NCBI GenBank assembly: GCA_002841155.1 | Contig: PHEH01000001.1 | Span: 1 to 64,000, forward strand | DNA from: Alphaproteobacteria bacterium HGW-Alphaproteobacteria-18 | GTDB lineage: Bacteria > Pseudomonadota > Alphaproteobacteria > Caulobacterales > Hyphomonadaceae | DNA: 64,000 nt | Direction of reading: 5' to 3' | In this document: positions 1-8,867 of the stretch, in pieces | Numbering within the stretch: the first letter of the stretch is position 1 | How the letters are laid out: each line of letters begins with the position of its first letter | Notes under the pieces: generated by a model | What the model saw: the letters and a program-made list of their open reading frames with translations, nothing else | Database searches by the model: none | What the model was told of the DNA's origin: nothing | Program-made: the position numbers and the translations under genes

Positions 1-24
1 GGGGTGGGGGCGCTATCGGCTTGC
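1..24. repeat. Partial copy of the palindromic (MITE-like) repeat
   Basis: The window opens inside a G-rich arm (GGGGTGGGGG) followed by GCTATCGGCTTG at 12-23. The same arm and tail end the element at 63746-63865 (GGGGTGGCTATCGGCTTG). This is therefore the right end of another family member, with the rest lying left of the window. Confidence 0.6.
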
Positions 25-30
25 TGCGCC

Positions 31-57
31 GTTGGAGTTTTCCGCAAAAACTCCAAC
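31..57. terminator. Strong hairpin, terminator-like
   Basis: A perfect 11-bp stem, GTTGGAGTTTT (31-41) and AAAACTCCAAC (47-57), closes a 5-nt loop. The top of the stem is T- and A-rich, so it could end transcription entering from the left edge. A further partial copy of the motif (GCTCCAAC) follows at 61-68. There is no protein gene in 1-188. Confidence 0.5.
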
Positions 58-87
58 GAAGCTCCAACAAAACGCCAACCAGATTGG

Positions 88-147
88 TGACAAACCTGGC
101 CAGATCCGGACAGTTCGGGACACTTTGGGACAAATCGGGACAGCTGG
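88..147 (+). repeat. GGACA decamer array, copy A (6 units)
   Basis: Six contiguous 10-bp units begin at 88, 98, 108, 118, 128 and 138. The last four start with exact GGACA; the first two are the variants TGACA and GGCCA. The consensus is GGACAnnTCn. The array lies between genes, 41 bp beyond the stop of the lipoprotein gene at 189-989. Confidence 0.85.
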
Positions 148-188
148 TCCCCGTGGGTGGCAAGGTCCGGGGTCTGCCTTGGAAGGAG

Positions 189-989
189 TTAGTTCAGGGT
201 GACGTGTTCGAACTGGCGCTCGTCATTATAGCGGGAGCTGTAGATCCCGTATTCGGCGATGCGGCCCTGGATCACGAGGCCGGTGCTGCGCCGCTGAATG
301 CCGGTAAGCTGGACTTTTGTGTCGAGGCTGACCCGGCGGCTGGAATGTTCGAGGATTTCCTGCGCGCGCGCCGCATCGACCGGCCAGAAGAAGGCGCTGG
401 ACATATTGTCGAGCTGCAGGCTGACGCTTTCCTTGCCGTTGAAGGTCACCTGATTTCCGGGTGAGAAGGCGGTCAGGTAATAGCCGCCCCGGCCGGTGTC
501 ATACTGGCTGATCTGGGAGTTGAGGCGGATTTGCAGGACGCCGATGCCTTCGGTGGAGGCGTAGATGTCGGCCAGACGCGCGGTCTCTGCGTCGCGTTTT
601 GCAGCTTTGCTGAATTCGTCGGCATGTTTCACTTCGTAAACTTCGCCGGCCCAGGCCGCGAGCGGGGGCTCCCGGTCGGTCAGCCGGTAGGCCAGCAGCG
701 TCATCTGGAAATCGTCCGGATAGGTCAGCGTGGCGGTGCCGAAGGGGCTGGTGGCGGGCGCGCCAGCGGCCGTTTTGGCGGACGGCTTTTCTTTCTTGTC
801 CGGCTTGGGGGCGTCCTTTGGGCTGGGGGCTGCGGCGGGACTGGCGGTCTCCGGGGTGGTTGCGGAGAGGCCGGCCGCGTCAGCCTCTCCGCTGTCCCCG
901 CCAGCCCCCCCGCAGCCTGCCAGAAGGAGGGCGCCGGCAAAAATGGCCAGCGCCGGAAAGCGGATAGGGTGTGCGTGCATTCTGGCCAT
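189..989 (-). CDS. Predicted lipoprotein of unknown function
   Basis: A 266-residue protein with an N-terminal signal peptide ending in a lipobox (LLLAGC), so it is predicted to be lipid-anchored in the cell envelope. A low-complexity Ala/Pro/Lys linker (about residues 30-85) precedes a globular C-terminal domain of about 180 residues that I do not recognise. The start at 989 was chosen because the longer reading frame runs into the upstream gene and gives no signal peptide; a Met three codons later is also possible. It follows the lipoprotein at 991-1944 by a few bases and is probably co-transcribed with it. Confidence 0.8.
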   Translation of the reverse strand: MARMHAHPIRFPALAIFAGALLLAGCGGAGGDSGEADAAGLSATTPETASPAAAPSPKDAPKPDKKEKPSAKTAAGAPATSPFGTATLTYPDDFQMTLLAYRLTDREPPLAAWAGEVYEVKHADEFSKAAKRDAETARLADIYASTEGIGVLQIRLNSQISQYDTGRGGYYLTAFSPGNQVTFNGKESVSLQLDNMSSAFFWPVDAARAQEILEHSSRRVSLDTKVQLTGIQRRSTGLVIQGRIAEYGIYSSRYNDERQFEHVTLN

Positions 990-990
990 C

Positions 991-1944
991 TCAGAGATCC
1001 ACTTTGCTGGACTTGGCTTTTTCAAGCTCGTCGGCGCGGCGCTTGTTCTCGATCTCTGCGAGTTCGTTCTGGAACTGCTCGCCATATTCATAGAGGCCGG
1101 TCTGGTCCATCAGGCCGACGCTGAGTTCTTCAACCACATCCGGGTTGGAGCGGAAGGTGCGCACCATGGCCTTGATCGAGACGCCGCAGCCATTGGTCCA
1201 GCTCTGGCCGTCATCGCCGCGGGGGCGCACGCCGTTGGAACATTGTATCATCAGCGGATGGGCCTCAGACAGAATATTGCCGTCAGAATCGGTGACCCAG
1301 CTATATTCGTGGACGTAGCCGTAATAGTTCGCGTTGCGGCCTTCTTCACGCTGATAGGGGCCGTATTTTTCTGTAAGCGCGGCGACCACGGCGGCCTTGG
1401 CGGGCATGTCGCCTTCTTTCCAGGTCTGCGTGCGCCAGATGCCGTGGACGGTCTGGCTACCGGGAATACCGGGCGTGGCCAGGGTGATCTTTTCGGAGAT
1501 GAAGTCCCACTGGCGATTGCCCGCGCCGCATTTCTGCATCGCGTCATAGCTGCTGTAGCTGCACTCCTTGCTCTCGCCGGTCTGGGCGGTGACCATCTGG
1601 TTTTCGAGGCGAAGGGTGCCGGTATTGAGGTTTCGCGTGTTGAAGAACTCGTTCTTATAGGTGACGAGCCCGTCGGGCATCTGGCAGGCGATGGCGTTTT
1701 CCGCTTCGGCGAAGGTCATGCCGAGGCGGAAGCCGGCGATGTCCGGGCCGGTGAGGGTCTTGTTGATCCTGGCCGGGCATTTGGGCTTTTTGGCCTTGCT
1801 GCCATCGTCGGATGATTTTGCGGCGGGGGCGGCTGGGCTGGCATAGTCGCCTCCGGCAGAGGCCTCTGGCGAGCCGCCGCCACAGGCGGCCAGGAGGAAG
1901 GCGGTGGAGACGGCAGCGGCGAGGCCGAGCTTTCCGGGTTTCAT
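991..1944 (-). CDS. Predicted lipoprotein of unknown function
   Basis: A 317-residue protein with a clear signal peptide and lipobox (FLLAAC followed by GGG) near residue 20. A charged, Lys-rich linker leads to a domain containing IAGFRLGMTFAEAENAI, a pattern seen in several envelope proteins of unknown role. Several cysteines (four or more after the lipobox) could form disulphides in the periplasm. The last 30 residues are a charged helix likely to be coiled. It is the first gene of a two-lipoprotein operon with 189-989. No function is assigned. Confidence 0.8.
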   Translation of the reverse strand: MKPGKLGLAAAVSTAFLLAACGGGSPEASAGGDYASPAAPAAKSSDDGSKAKKPKCPARINKTLTGPDIAGFRLGMTFAEAENAIACQMPDGLVTYKNEFFNTRNLNTGTLRLENQMVTAQTGESKECSYSSYDAMQKCGAGNRQWDFISEKITLATPGIPGSQTVHGIWRTQTWKEGDMPAKAAVVAALTEKYGPYQREEGRNANYYGYVHEYSWVTDSDGNILSEAHPLMIQCSNGVRPRGDDGQSWTNGCGVSIKAMVRTFRSNPDVVEELSVGLMDQTGLYEYGEQFQNELAEIENKRRADELEKAKSSKVDL

Positions 1945-1955
1945 GTCTGTGATGC

Positions 1956-2014
1956 CTTTTCAAATTGCCGCCCGGGCGGTGCCCGGCCGGGAAGCCTGAG
2001 ATTCGTTTGAAAAG
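1956..2014. promoter_or_regulatory. Inverted repeats in the divergent intergenic region
   Basis: A 9-bp inverted repeat, CTTTTCAAA (1956-1964) and TTTGAAAAG (2006-2014), encloses a 12-bp palindrome CCGCCCGGGCGG (1968-1979). They lie between the divergent genes starting at 1944 (minus) and 2132 (plus), so they may be operator or structured leader elements. Function is inferred from position only. Confidence 0.35.
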
Positions 2015-2131
2015 TGGCGCGCTGGGGGGCATTAATCTTCACGCAGACATCACGGAATTCTAACGTCTTGCTGGAGCCGTTGATTTTGCTGGAGGTTTTT
2101 GCGGCGGACCGGGTCGGGGCCGGGGTTGAAG

Positions 2132-4861
2132 ATGGGCGATTTCAAAAGTGAAGAGGCGACCCTCTACCGCTATCGCTTTGGCGCGGCGGAGTTTGATGAG
2201 GCGCGCTTTGAGCTGAAGGTGGGCGGGCTGGTGGTGGAGCTGGAGCGCCGGCCGCTGGAAGTGCTCAGCCTGTTGCTGCGCCATTCGGGGGAAGTCGTCA
2301 CCAAGGAGGAGCTGCTGGACACGGTCTGGCAGGGACGGATCACGGTCGAGAATGTCCTCGCCAATGCCATCGCCAAGCTGCGCAAGGGCCTCGGCGAGAC
2401 ACTTTCAGGACAAATCAGGACACAGGCGCGCATCGGCTATCGCTTTACCGGACAGGTGGAGCGGGTTGCGGCCGGGCGGGCGCTGGTCAACCGGCTGGAC
2501 CTGGCGGCCGGGCAGCCGGTGCCGGGGCGCAGCCATTTCACGCTCAAGGAGCAGCTCTCCGGAACCAGGGGCAGCGAGGTGTGGCTTGCCCGGCATGACA
2601 AGACCGGCGAGCTGCGTGTTTACAAGTTCAGCCCGGATGGCGCGCGGCTCGCCTCGCTGAAACGGGAGGCGACGCTGGCGCGCGTGCTGCGCGAGAGCCT
2701 GGGAGAACGGGACGACATTGCCCGGGTGATCGACTGGAACTTCGAGACGCCGCCTTTCTTTCTGGAATGCGCCTATGGCGGGGAGAATCTGCTGGCCTGG
2801 TCGCAAGGCGAGGGGCGGCTGGCGGCGATGACGCAGGCAGAGCGGCTGGAACTGGCGCTGCAGGCGATTGATGTGGTGGCCGCCGCGCATGAGGCTGGCG
2901 TGCTGCACAAGGATCTCAAGCCTGCCAATTTCCTTGTGGCCCCGCGCCGGGCGGGTGGCTGGCAGGTGCGGATTACCGATTTTGGCGCCGGCGGGCTGGT
3001 GGAGCTGGGACGGTTGGAAGACCTTGGCATCACGCCGATGGGGATGACGATTGAGGAAGGCGGATCGGGCAGTTCGAGCCTTGGCACGCCGCTCTATATT
3101 GCGCCCGAGATCATGGCCGGGCAGGCCCCCTCGGCGCGGTGTGACGTCTATGCGCTTGGCGTGATGCTCTACCAGATCCTCGCCGGGGACATGAAGAAGC
3201 CGCTGGCGACGGGATGGGAAGCGGACATCGCCGACCCCCTGCTGCGCGAGGACATCGCCGAGGCGACGCAGGGTGATCCGCTGCGGCGGATTGCGTCGGC
3301 CGGGGAGCTGGCCGGGCGGCTGAGGGCGCTGGCGGTGCGGGGCGACGCCCGAAGCCGGGCGCAGGCGCTGGCAGCGGAGGCGGAGGCGGCGCGGGCGGAG
3401 CTGGAGCGGGTGAAGACGCGACGGCCCTGGGTGGCGGCGACGTTTGCGGCGCTGATGATCGGGTTTGGCGCGAGCGTGTGGCTCTATGCGCAGGCGGCCG
3501 GCGCGCGGGCCACGGCCGAGATGCAGGCGGCGCGGGCCGAAGCAACGGGCCGGTTCCTGCGCGACCTGCTGGTGAACGCCGACCCCTACCGGCCAGGCGG
3601 GGCGGGCGATGTGACGGTGCGCGCGGCGCTGGACAAGGCCGTGGCCGATATTGACGGGCGGTTTGCCAATGATCCGTCAACGGAGGCATCAATCCAGCAG
3701 ACGGCGGGCGAAATCTATTCGAGCCTGGCCGTGTATGATGCCGCCGCCGAACGCAAAGGGCGGGCGGCAGACCTGTTTGCGGGGCTGTATGGCGCAGATG
3801 ATGTGCGGACACTGACGGCGCGCTATCTGCAGGCCGAAGCGTTGGCAAATGCGTCAAAACTGGCGGAGGCAGGAGAGGTTCTGGATGATGCCGATGCGCG
3901 GGCGGCGCCGCTGATCGAGGGCCATCCGAAGCTTGCCTTTGCGGCGGCCCAGACACGCGGGCGGTATTATCTGGTGCAGGCCAATATGGAGGCGTCCGCG
4001 CCGTTTCTGGAAGCGGCGGTGGGGCTGCTGCCTGTGGCTATGCCGGGCGATGCGGAGGCGGGCTACCGGCTGAAGATGGATCTTTCGCAGATCTACAGCC
4101 GCGTGGGACGGCATGCGGACGCTGTTGACCTGCTGGCAGGACTGCAGGACCCCTCCCATGCCGAGGCGGGCGTGAGCGCGGCGACGCGGGCGCGGGCAAC
4201 GATGTTTCTGGGCGCCTCTCTCTTCTATGCGGGCAAATATACCGAAGCAGAACCCGTGCTGCAGGATGCCATCCGTCAACTGACGGATGTGTTCGGGGCG
4301 GAATCGGCGCAGGTGGTGGAGGCGCAGGGCGCGCTGGCAAACCTTTATGCGACTTCGGGAAACTGGGAACCGGCGATGCCGTTGGTGGCCGATGTGCGCG
4401 AGAAGATGTGCGCGCTGCATGGCGAAGGCCACCTCACCTGCCTGATGACGATGGGCAATGAGGCGGTGTTCCAATGGTTCCTGGGCGATGCGGAAGGGGC
4501 CATCAAAAACCTTGTTCCGGTGGTGGAGACCTTCCGTGCGCAGCTGGGGCCGGAGTCCCCGGCGGTGCATGTGATGGCGTATTATCTGGCGATGGCGAAG
4601 CTGGATATGGGCGCGCCGGGCGAGGCAATGGCGCTGGCAGGGACGCTGGACGCGGCCAGGCTGGCGGCGGGCAGCCCGGGCGATGGATGGGCCGAGCGGG
4701 TGGAGGGGCTAAAGGGTATGGCGATGATCCGGCTGGGCGACTGCGCCGCGGGGCGGGCGATGCTGGCGCCCGCAGTGGCGGATATGAAGGCCGGGGACAT
4801 GCAGCCCTGGATTCTGGAGGATTACGAGACGGCGCTGGACGCGGCGCCGTGTGGGGGCTAG
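2132..4861 (+). CDS. Winged-helix / Ser-Thr protein kinase / TPR membrane fusion protein
   Basis: A 909-residue fusion. Residues about 12-105 form an OmpR/CadC-type winged helix ending in the usual I-R-T...GYRF signature. Residues about 140-405 are a Hanks-type kinase with the ATP-site lysine in VYKF, the catalytic loop HKDLKPAN (about 256), DFG (about 282) and APE motifs. A single membrane segment follows at about 432-453. The remaining 450 residues are Ala-rich helical repeats of TPR type, predicted periplasmic. The DNA-binding and kinase parts would thus face the cytoplasm. The ATG at 2132 was chosen; a TTG at 2099 has GGAGG only 3-4 nt upstream. A short GGACA array lies inside the winged-helix codons. 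Targets and substrate are unknown. Confidence 0.85.
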   Translation: MGDFKSEEATLYRYRFGAAEFDEARFELKVGGLVVELERRPLEVLSLLLRHSGEVVTKEELLDTVWQGRITVENVLANAIAKLRKGLGETLSGQIRTQARIGYRFTGQVERVAAGRALVNRLDLAAGQPVPGRSHFTLKEQLSGTRGSEVWLARHDKTGELRVYKFSPDGARLASLKREATLARVLRESLGERDDIARVIDWNFETPPFFLECAYGGENLLAWSQGEGRLAAMTQAERLELALQAIDVVAAAHEAGVLHKDLKPANFLVAPRRAGGWQVRITDFGAGGLVELGRLEDLGITPMGMTIEEGGSGSSSLGTPLYIAPEIMAGQAPSARCDVYALGVMLYQILAGDMKKPLATGWEADIADPLLREDIAEATQGDPLRRIASAGELAGRLRALAVRGDARSRAQALAAEAEAARAELERVKTRRPWVAATFAALMIGFGASVWLYAQAAGARATAEMQAARAEATGRFLRDLLVNADPYRPGGAGDVTVRAALDKAVADIDGRFANDPSTEASIQQTAGEIYSSLAVYDAAAERKGRAADLFAGLYGADDVRTLTARYLQAEALANASKLAEAGEVLDDADARAAPLIEGHPKLAFAAAQTRGRYYLVQANMEASAPFLEAAVGLLPVAMPGDAEAGYRLKMDLSQIYSRVGRHADAVDLLAGLQDPSHAEAGVSAATRARATMFLGASLFYAGKYTEAEPVLQDAIRQLTDVFGAESAQVVEAQGALANLYATSGNWEPAMPLVADVREKMCALHGEGHLTCLMTMGNEAVFQWFLGDAEGAIKNLVPVVETFRAQLGPESPAVHVMAYYLAMAKLDMGAPGEAMALAGTLDAARLAAGSPGDGWAERVEGLKGMAMIRLGDCAAGRAMLAPAVADMKAGDMQPWILEDYETALDAAPCGG
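2397..2427 (+). repeat. GGACA decamer array, copy B (about 3 units, inside a gene)
   Basis: AGACA at 2397 is followed by exact GGACA at 2408 and 2418 (spacings 11 and 10). It falls in the last strand of the winged-helix domain, encoding LSGQIRTQ. The domain keeps normal length, so this copy could be chance or an adapted remnant. It is the weakest of the five loci. Confidence 0.45.
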
Positions 4862-4940
4862 CTCTCGCGGCACGAGAGCGGCGCGGTACCTGCACTCCTA
4901 AATACAAAGAGCGGTCACTGGACACAAAGGACTCCTGAAG

Positions 4941-5687
4941 GTGGACATTCCACGAATATTCAACATCAGCGAGAGCGCGCACCGGATACATAATCCGTTC
5001 ACGCCCGAAAAGCTTGCTGCGCTTGGGGCCGCGCTGCGCATGAAGCCGGGTGATCGTGTGCTCGATCTTGGTAGCGGTTCTGGTGAAATGCTCTGTACAT
5101 GGGCGCGCGACTTTGGGATCGGCGGAATCGGTATTGATATGAGCCAGCTTTTCAGCGCGCAAGCGGAGCAACGCGCCAGGGAGCTGGGCGTAGCCGACCG
5201 TGTCATGTTCCTTCACGCGGATGCGGCCGGGTATGTTGCCGATGAAAAGGTTGACGTGGCATCCTGCGTCGGTGCGACCTGGATCGGAGGCGGCGTGATC
5301 GGAGCCATTGAGCTTCTATCCAGAAGCCTGCGCCCCGGTGGGATCATCCTCATTGGTGAGCCATACTGGCGGCAATTGCTTCCAACAGAAGAAGTTGCAA
5401 AAGGGTGCCGCGCTAACTCGGTTGGCGACTTTCTTCTGCTTCCGCAACTGATCGTGACCTTCGGCAATCTTGGCTACGATGTGGTGGAAATGGTTCTTGC
5501 GGATCAGGATAGCTGGGACCGCTATGAGGCCGCCAAATGGATGACCATGCGCCGATGGCTGGACGCCAATCCTGATGATGGATTTGCCCTGGAGGTTCGG
5601 GCGGAGCTGACGGCAGCGCCGGAACGCTATACCAGATACGGGCGGGAATATCTGGGGTGGGGTGTGTTTGCGCTGATGCCGCAGTGA
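4941..5687 (+). CDS. Class I SAM-dependent methyltransferase
   Basis: A 248-residue protein with the Rossmann-fold SAM motif VLDLGSGSGEM at about residues 39-50, an acidic residue after strand 2 (GIGIDMSQ) and a late LRPGGIILIGEP segment typical of UbiE/Methyltransf_11 enzymes. The methyl acceptor cannot be read from sequence. The start is GTG at 4941, with AAGGA 9 nt upstream. It has its own 79-bp upstream gap after the kinase fusion and ends 7 bp from the convergent bioA gene. Confidence 0.85.
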   Translation: MDIPRIFNISESAHRIHNPFTPEKLAALGAALRMKPGDRVLDLGSGSGEMLCTWARDFGIGGIGIDMSQLFSAQAEQRARELGVADRVMFLHADAAGYVADEKVDVASCVGATWIGGGVIGAIELLSRSLRPGGIILIGEPYWRQLLPTEEVAKGCRANSVGDFLLLPQLIVTFGNLGYDVVEMVLADQDSWDRYEAAKWMTMRRWLDANPDDGFALEVRAELTAAPERYTRYGREYLGWGVFALMPQ

Positions 5688-5694
5688 ACCGTGA

Positions 5695-6972
5695 TCATCC
5701 GATCTCGGATAGTCCCGTGCTGGCGAATTTCAGGATCGCGTCCGTGAGGCGGGAGAGGTCGTCTTCCCCGATGCCGTAGGCGGGGGAGAGGTAGAGCGTG
5801 CGGCCGAGGGGGCGGATGAAGGTGCCTTGCTCAATGAACCATTTGCGGGCGGCTTCGATGGGGAAGGCTTCGGCCATCTCGATGGCGGCGACGGCGCCGA
5901 GGACGCGGACATCGGCGACGGTGTCCATATCTTTGGCGGGGGCGAGGGCGCTGGTGAGGCTGGCTTCGAGTTTCTTGACGCGCTTGAGGAGGGTGCCGTC
6001 GGCAAAGAGGTCGAGGCCCGCATTGGCGACGGCGCAGGCCAGCGCATGGCCGGTATAGGTCGGGCCGTGCATCAGGGCGTGGTCGGGATTGTCCGAATGG
6101 AAGGCGGCGTAGATTTTGGCCGAGGCGATGGTCGCGGCGAGCGGGGTGAGCCCGCCGGTGATGGCTTTGCCGAGGCACATGATGTCCGGCGTGACGCCGG
6201 CGCGGGCGGCGGCGAACATTTCGCCGGTGCGGCCAAAGCCGGTGAAGATTTCATCGAAGATGAGGAGGACGCCGGCCTGATCGCAGAGGCGGCGGAGCGT
6301 CTTGAGGACCTGGGGGCTGTGCATGCGCATGCCGCCGGCGCCCTGGATCAGCGGCTCGATCATCACGGCAGCGATTTTTTTATCCGTAGACAGAAGGGTT
6401 TCGAGCGCGCGGATCTGGTCGCGCGTTTCGGGCAGGGCGACGACATATTGCTCGGCCAGCGCGCCGCGGAACATATGGTGCATGCCTTCATCGGGATCGC
6501 AGACCGACATCGTGGCCAGCGTGTCACCATGATAGCCGCCGAGGAAGGAGACGAATTTGGTGCGCGAGACGCCGGCGGTGTTGCGGAAATACTGGATGGC
6601 GATCTTCATGGCGACTTCGACGGCAACCGAGCCGGATTCCGTGAAGAAGACGCGCGAGAGCTCTCCCGGCGTGATGGCGGCGAGGCGGGCGGCGAGGCGG
6701 TAGGCGGGCTCATGGGCAAGGCCGCCGAGCATGATATGGGGCATCTGTGCCAGCTGGGCGCGGGCGGCATCGAGCAGTTCGGGGCGGTTATAGCCGTGGA
6801 TGCTGGTCCACCAGCTGCCGACGCCATCGACGAGTTCCCGGCCATCGGCGAGATAGAGGCGCGAGCCTTCGGTGCGGGAAATGGCAACCGGGGCGGGCAG
6901 GGTGCGCATCTGGGCGTAGGGCAGCCAGATATGCTCCAGGCCTGCGGTGAACCAGTCTTTCGGGTCTGCCAT
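5695..6972 (-). CDS. bioA: Adenosylmethionine-8-amino-7-oxononanoate aminotransferase (BioA)
   Basis: A 425-residue class III PLP aminotransferase that converts 7-keto-8-aminopelargonate to 7,8-diaminopelargonate, usually with SAM as amino donor, in biotin synthesis. It carries the substrate-side motif WWTSIHGYNRPEL, the PLP-binding IFDEIFTGFGRTG segment, and the Schiff-base lysine in GKAITGG (about residue 268). Length matches the family. The start at 6972 has AGGAG 9 nt upstream; a longer reading frame to 7035 is less likely. It is divergent from bioF-bioD, the classical arrangement of biotin loci. bioB and bioC are not in the window. Confidence 0.95.
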   Translation of the reverse strand: MADPKDWFTAGLEHIWLPYAQMRTLPAPVAISRTEGSRLYLADGRELVDGVGSWWTSIHGYNRPELLDAARAQLAQMPHIMLGGLAHEPAYRLAARLAAITPGELSRVFFTESGSVAVEVAMKIAIQYFRNTAGVSRTKFVSFLGGYHGDTLATMSVCDPDEGMHHMFRGALAEQYVVALPETRDQIRALETLLSTDKKIAAVMIEPLIQGAGGMRMHSPQVLKTLRRLCDQAGVLLIFDEIFTGFGRTGEMFAAARAGVTPDIMCLGKAITGGLTPLAATIASAKIYAAFHSDNPDHALMHGPTYTGHALACAVANAGLDLFADGTLLKRVKKLEASLTSALAPAKDMDTVADVRVLGAVAAIEMAEAFPIEAARKWFIEQGTFIRPLGRTLYLSPAYGIGEDDLSRLTDAILKFASTGLSEIG

Positions 6973-7080
6973 CTTCAGCGCTCCTAAAGGGTCCGTTGCT
7001 GCGGGCATTCGACACTTGGCACGGCCCGCGTGCATCCCCTAGGACAGGCGCGGCGCAACGGCCAGAGGATTGTAAGCCCG

Positions 7081-8220
7081 ATGACATCTTTTGAACGGCT
7101 GAAAGCCTTTGCCGAGGGCAAGCTGGCCCAGCTGGAAGCAACCGGGCAGCGCAGGCGCCTTGTGGAGACGGCGCGCGGCACCGGCGGACGGGCGGCGCGG
7201 GCCGGGCGGGCGGTGATTTCCTTCTGCGACAATGATTATCTCTCCCTCTCCCAGGATGCCCGCGTGACGGGCGCGGCGGCTGAGGCCGCTCGCCTATATG
7301 GGGCGGGAAGCGGCGGATCGCGGCTGATTACGGGGAATCACCCGCTGAACAGCGCGCTGGAGGACCGGCTGGCGCGCCTCAAGGGGACCGAGGGCGCGCG
7401 CGTGTTCGGATCGGGCTTTCTGGCCAATCTGGGGACGATCCCGGCGCTGGTGGGCAAAGGTGACACGATCGTCATGGATGAGCTTGCCCATGCCTGCATG
7501 CATGGCGGGGCGAAGCTTTCGGGGGCGCAGGTGCGCCTCTTCCGGCACAATGATGTGGCCGATGCGGCCCGGCAGGTGGACGGGGCGCCGGGGCAGGTGC
7601 TGGTGCTGACCGAGACGGTGTTTTCGATGGATGGGGATGTGGCGCCTTTGGCCGAGCTTGGCGCGCTGGCGGAGGCCGCCGGGGCCTGGCTGATGACCGA
7701 TGACGCCCATGGGCTGGGCATTGTGGCGCAGGAGAACCCGGCGCAGATCCAGATGGGCACGCTGTCGAAGGCGGTGGGTGGGTATGGCGGCTATGTGTGC
7801 GGGCCGGCGCCGCTGATGGACCTGCTGACCAGCCGGGCGCGGAGTTTTGTGTATACGACCGGCCTGCCGCCGCCTGTGCTGGCGGCGGCGATTGCGGCGC
7901 TGGATGTGATGGAGGCCGAGCCGGAGCGGGGCGCGCGGGCGCGGGCGCATGCGGCGTTGTTCTGCGCGCTGATGGGCCTGCCGGCGCCGGGCAGCGTGAT
8001 CGTGCCGATTGTTATCGGGCCGGAGGCGGAGGCGATGCGGATTTCTGCTGCGCTGCTGGAGCGGGGGTATCTGGTGACGGCGATCCGGCCGCCGACGGTG
8101 CCGGCGGGGACGGCGCGGCTCAGGGTGACGTTTGCCGCCGGGCATGAGGAAGCCGATGTGCGCGCCTTTGCCGGGGCGTTGAAAGAGATCATGGAGGCGG
8201 CATGCGCGGCTATTTCGTAA
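7081..8220 (+). CDS. bioF: 8-amino-7-oxononanoate synthase (BioF)
   Basis: A 379-residue alpha-oxoamine synthase of fold type I PLP enzymes. It condenses a pimeloyl thioester with alanine to give 7-keto-8-aminopelargonate. Visible hallmarks are GSGGSRLITGNHPLN, DELAHACMHGG, MTDDAHGLG and the PLP lysine in TLSKAVGGYGGYVCG. The usual TLGKA.G is replaced by TLSKAVGG, and the protein is somewhat compact. The start at 7081 has GAGGA upstream; earlier codons in the frame would run into the bioA promoter. Its 3' end overlaps bioD by 19 bp, indicating co-translation. Confidence 0.93.
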   Translation: MTSFERLKAFAEGKLAQLEATGQRRRLVETARGTGGRAARAGRAVISFCDNDYLSLSQDARVTGAAAEAARLYGAGSGGSRLITGNHPLNSALEDRLARLKGTEGARVFGSGFLANLGTIPALVGKGDTIVMDELAHACMHGGAKLSGAQVRLFRHNDVADAARQVDGAPGQVLVLTETVFSMDGDVAPLAELGALAEAAGAWLMTDDAHGLGIVAQENPAQIQMGTLSKAVGGYGGYVCGPAPLMDLLTSRARSFVYTTGLPPPVLAAAIAALDVMEAEPERGARARAHAALFCALMGLPAPGSVIVPIVIGPEAEAMRISAALLERGYLVTAIRPPTVPAGTARLRVTFAAGHEEADVRAFAGALKEIMEAACAAIS

Positions 8221-8867
8221 CCGCCACGGGCACGGACATCGGCAAAACTTATGTCAGCGCCGGGCTGTTGTCCGCCTGGCGGGCGCAGGGGCATGCCGTG
8301 GCAGCGACAAAGCCGGTGATGAGCGGGTTTGCCGAGGACGCGCTGGAACAGTCCGATGCCGGACGGTTATTGGCGGCGATGGGGCGGGCGGTGACGCCGG
8401 ATGCCGTCTCCGAGATATGCCTGCACCGGCTGGCGCCGCCGTTGGCGCCGAATGTGGCGATGCGGCAGGCGGGGGTGGCGCAGGACTATGGCGCAATCCG
8501 GCAGTTTGTTGAACGGCGGCTGGAGGGAGCGGCCGGTTGCCATCTGGTGGAAGGGGCGGGCGGGGTAATGTCTCCGCTGACGGATGATCGCCTGCAGATC
8601 GACCTGATGGCGGATCTGGACTTGCCGGTCATTCTGGTGACGGCGCCGTATCTGGGCTCCATCAGCCATACGCTGAGCGCGCTCTACGCGCTGGGCGCAC
8701 GGGGGCTGACGGTGGCGGCGGTGGTGATTTCGCAGCCTTCGGTGTCTGGCGGCGACGTTGCGGCCTTTGCCGGGGAGCTTGAGCGGTTCACGCAGGCGCC
8801 GCTTTTCGGGATTAAGTATGGAGAGGACGCTGCGGGGCTGGCGCGGGCGTTGTTGCCTGGCGCTTAG
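8202..8867 (+). CDS. bioD: Dethiobiotin synthetase (BioD)
   Basis: A 221-residue ATP-dependent carboligase that closes the ureido ring of dethiobiotin. It has the variant P-loop GTDIGKT at residues 10-16, the lysine in ATKPVMSGF, and the HLVEGAGGVMSPL segment that binds substrate and metal. The ATG at 8202 lies inside the end of bioF, with GGAGGCGGC immediately upstream. Its stop overlaps the stop of the convergent M20 gene by a few bases. Confidence 0.94.
   Translation: MRGYFVTATGTDIGKTYVSAGLLSAWRAQGHAVAATKPVMSGFAEDALEQSDAGRLLAAMGRAVTPDAVSEICLHRLAPPLAPNVAMRQAGVAQDYGAIRQFVERRLEGAAGCHLVEGAGGVMSPLTDDRLQIDLMADLDLPVILVTAPYLGSISHTLSALYALGARGLTVAAVVISQPSVSGGDVAAFAGELERFTQAPLFGIKYGEDAAGLARALLPGA

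Noticed and set aside
21-464. Plus-strand open frame opposite the first lipoprotein
   Set aside because: It is antisense to a gene with signal peptide and lipobox; its start lies in repeat and hairpin DNA, and composition is that of a shadow frame.
4862-4940. Possible small gene between the kinase fusion and the methyltransferase
   Set aside because: Only 79 bp with no supported start and stop; best read as leader of the methyltransferase.
7060-7080. TTGTAAGCC near the bioF start considered as a biotin-repressor operator
   Set aside because: Only one half resembles the known operator and no inverted partner is found at the required spacing.
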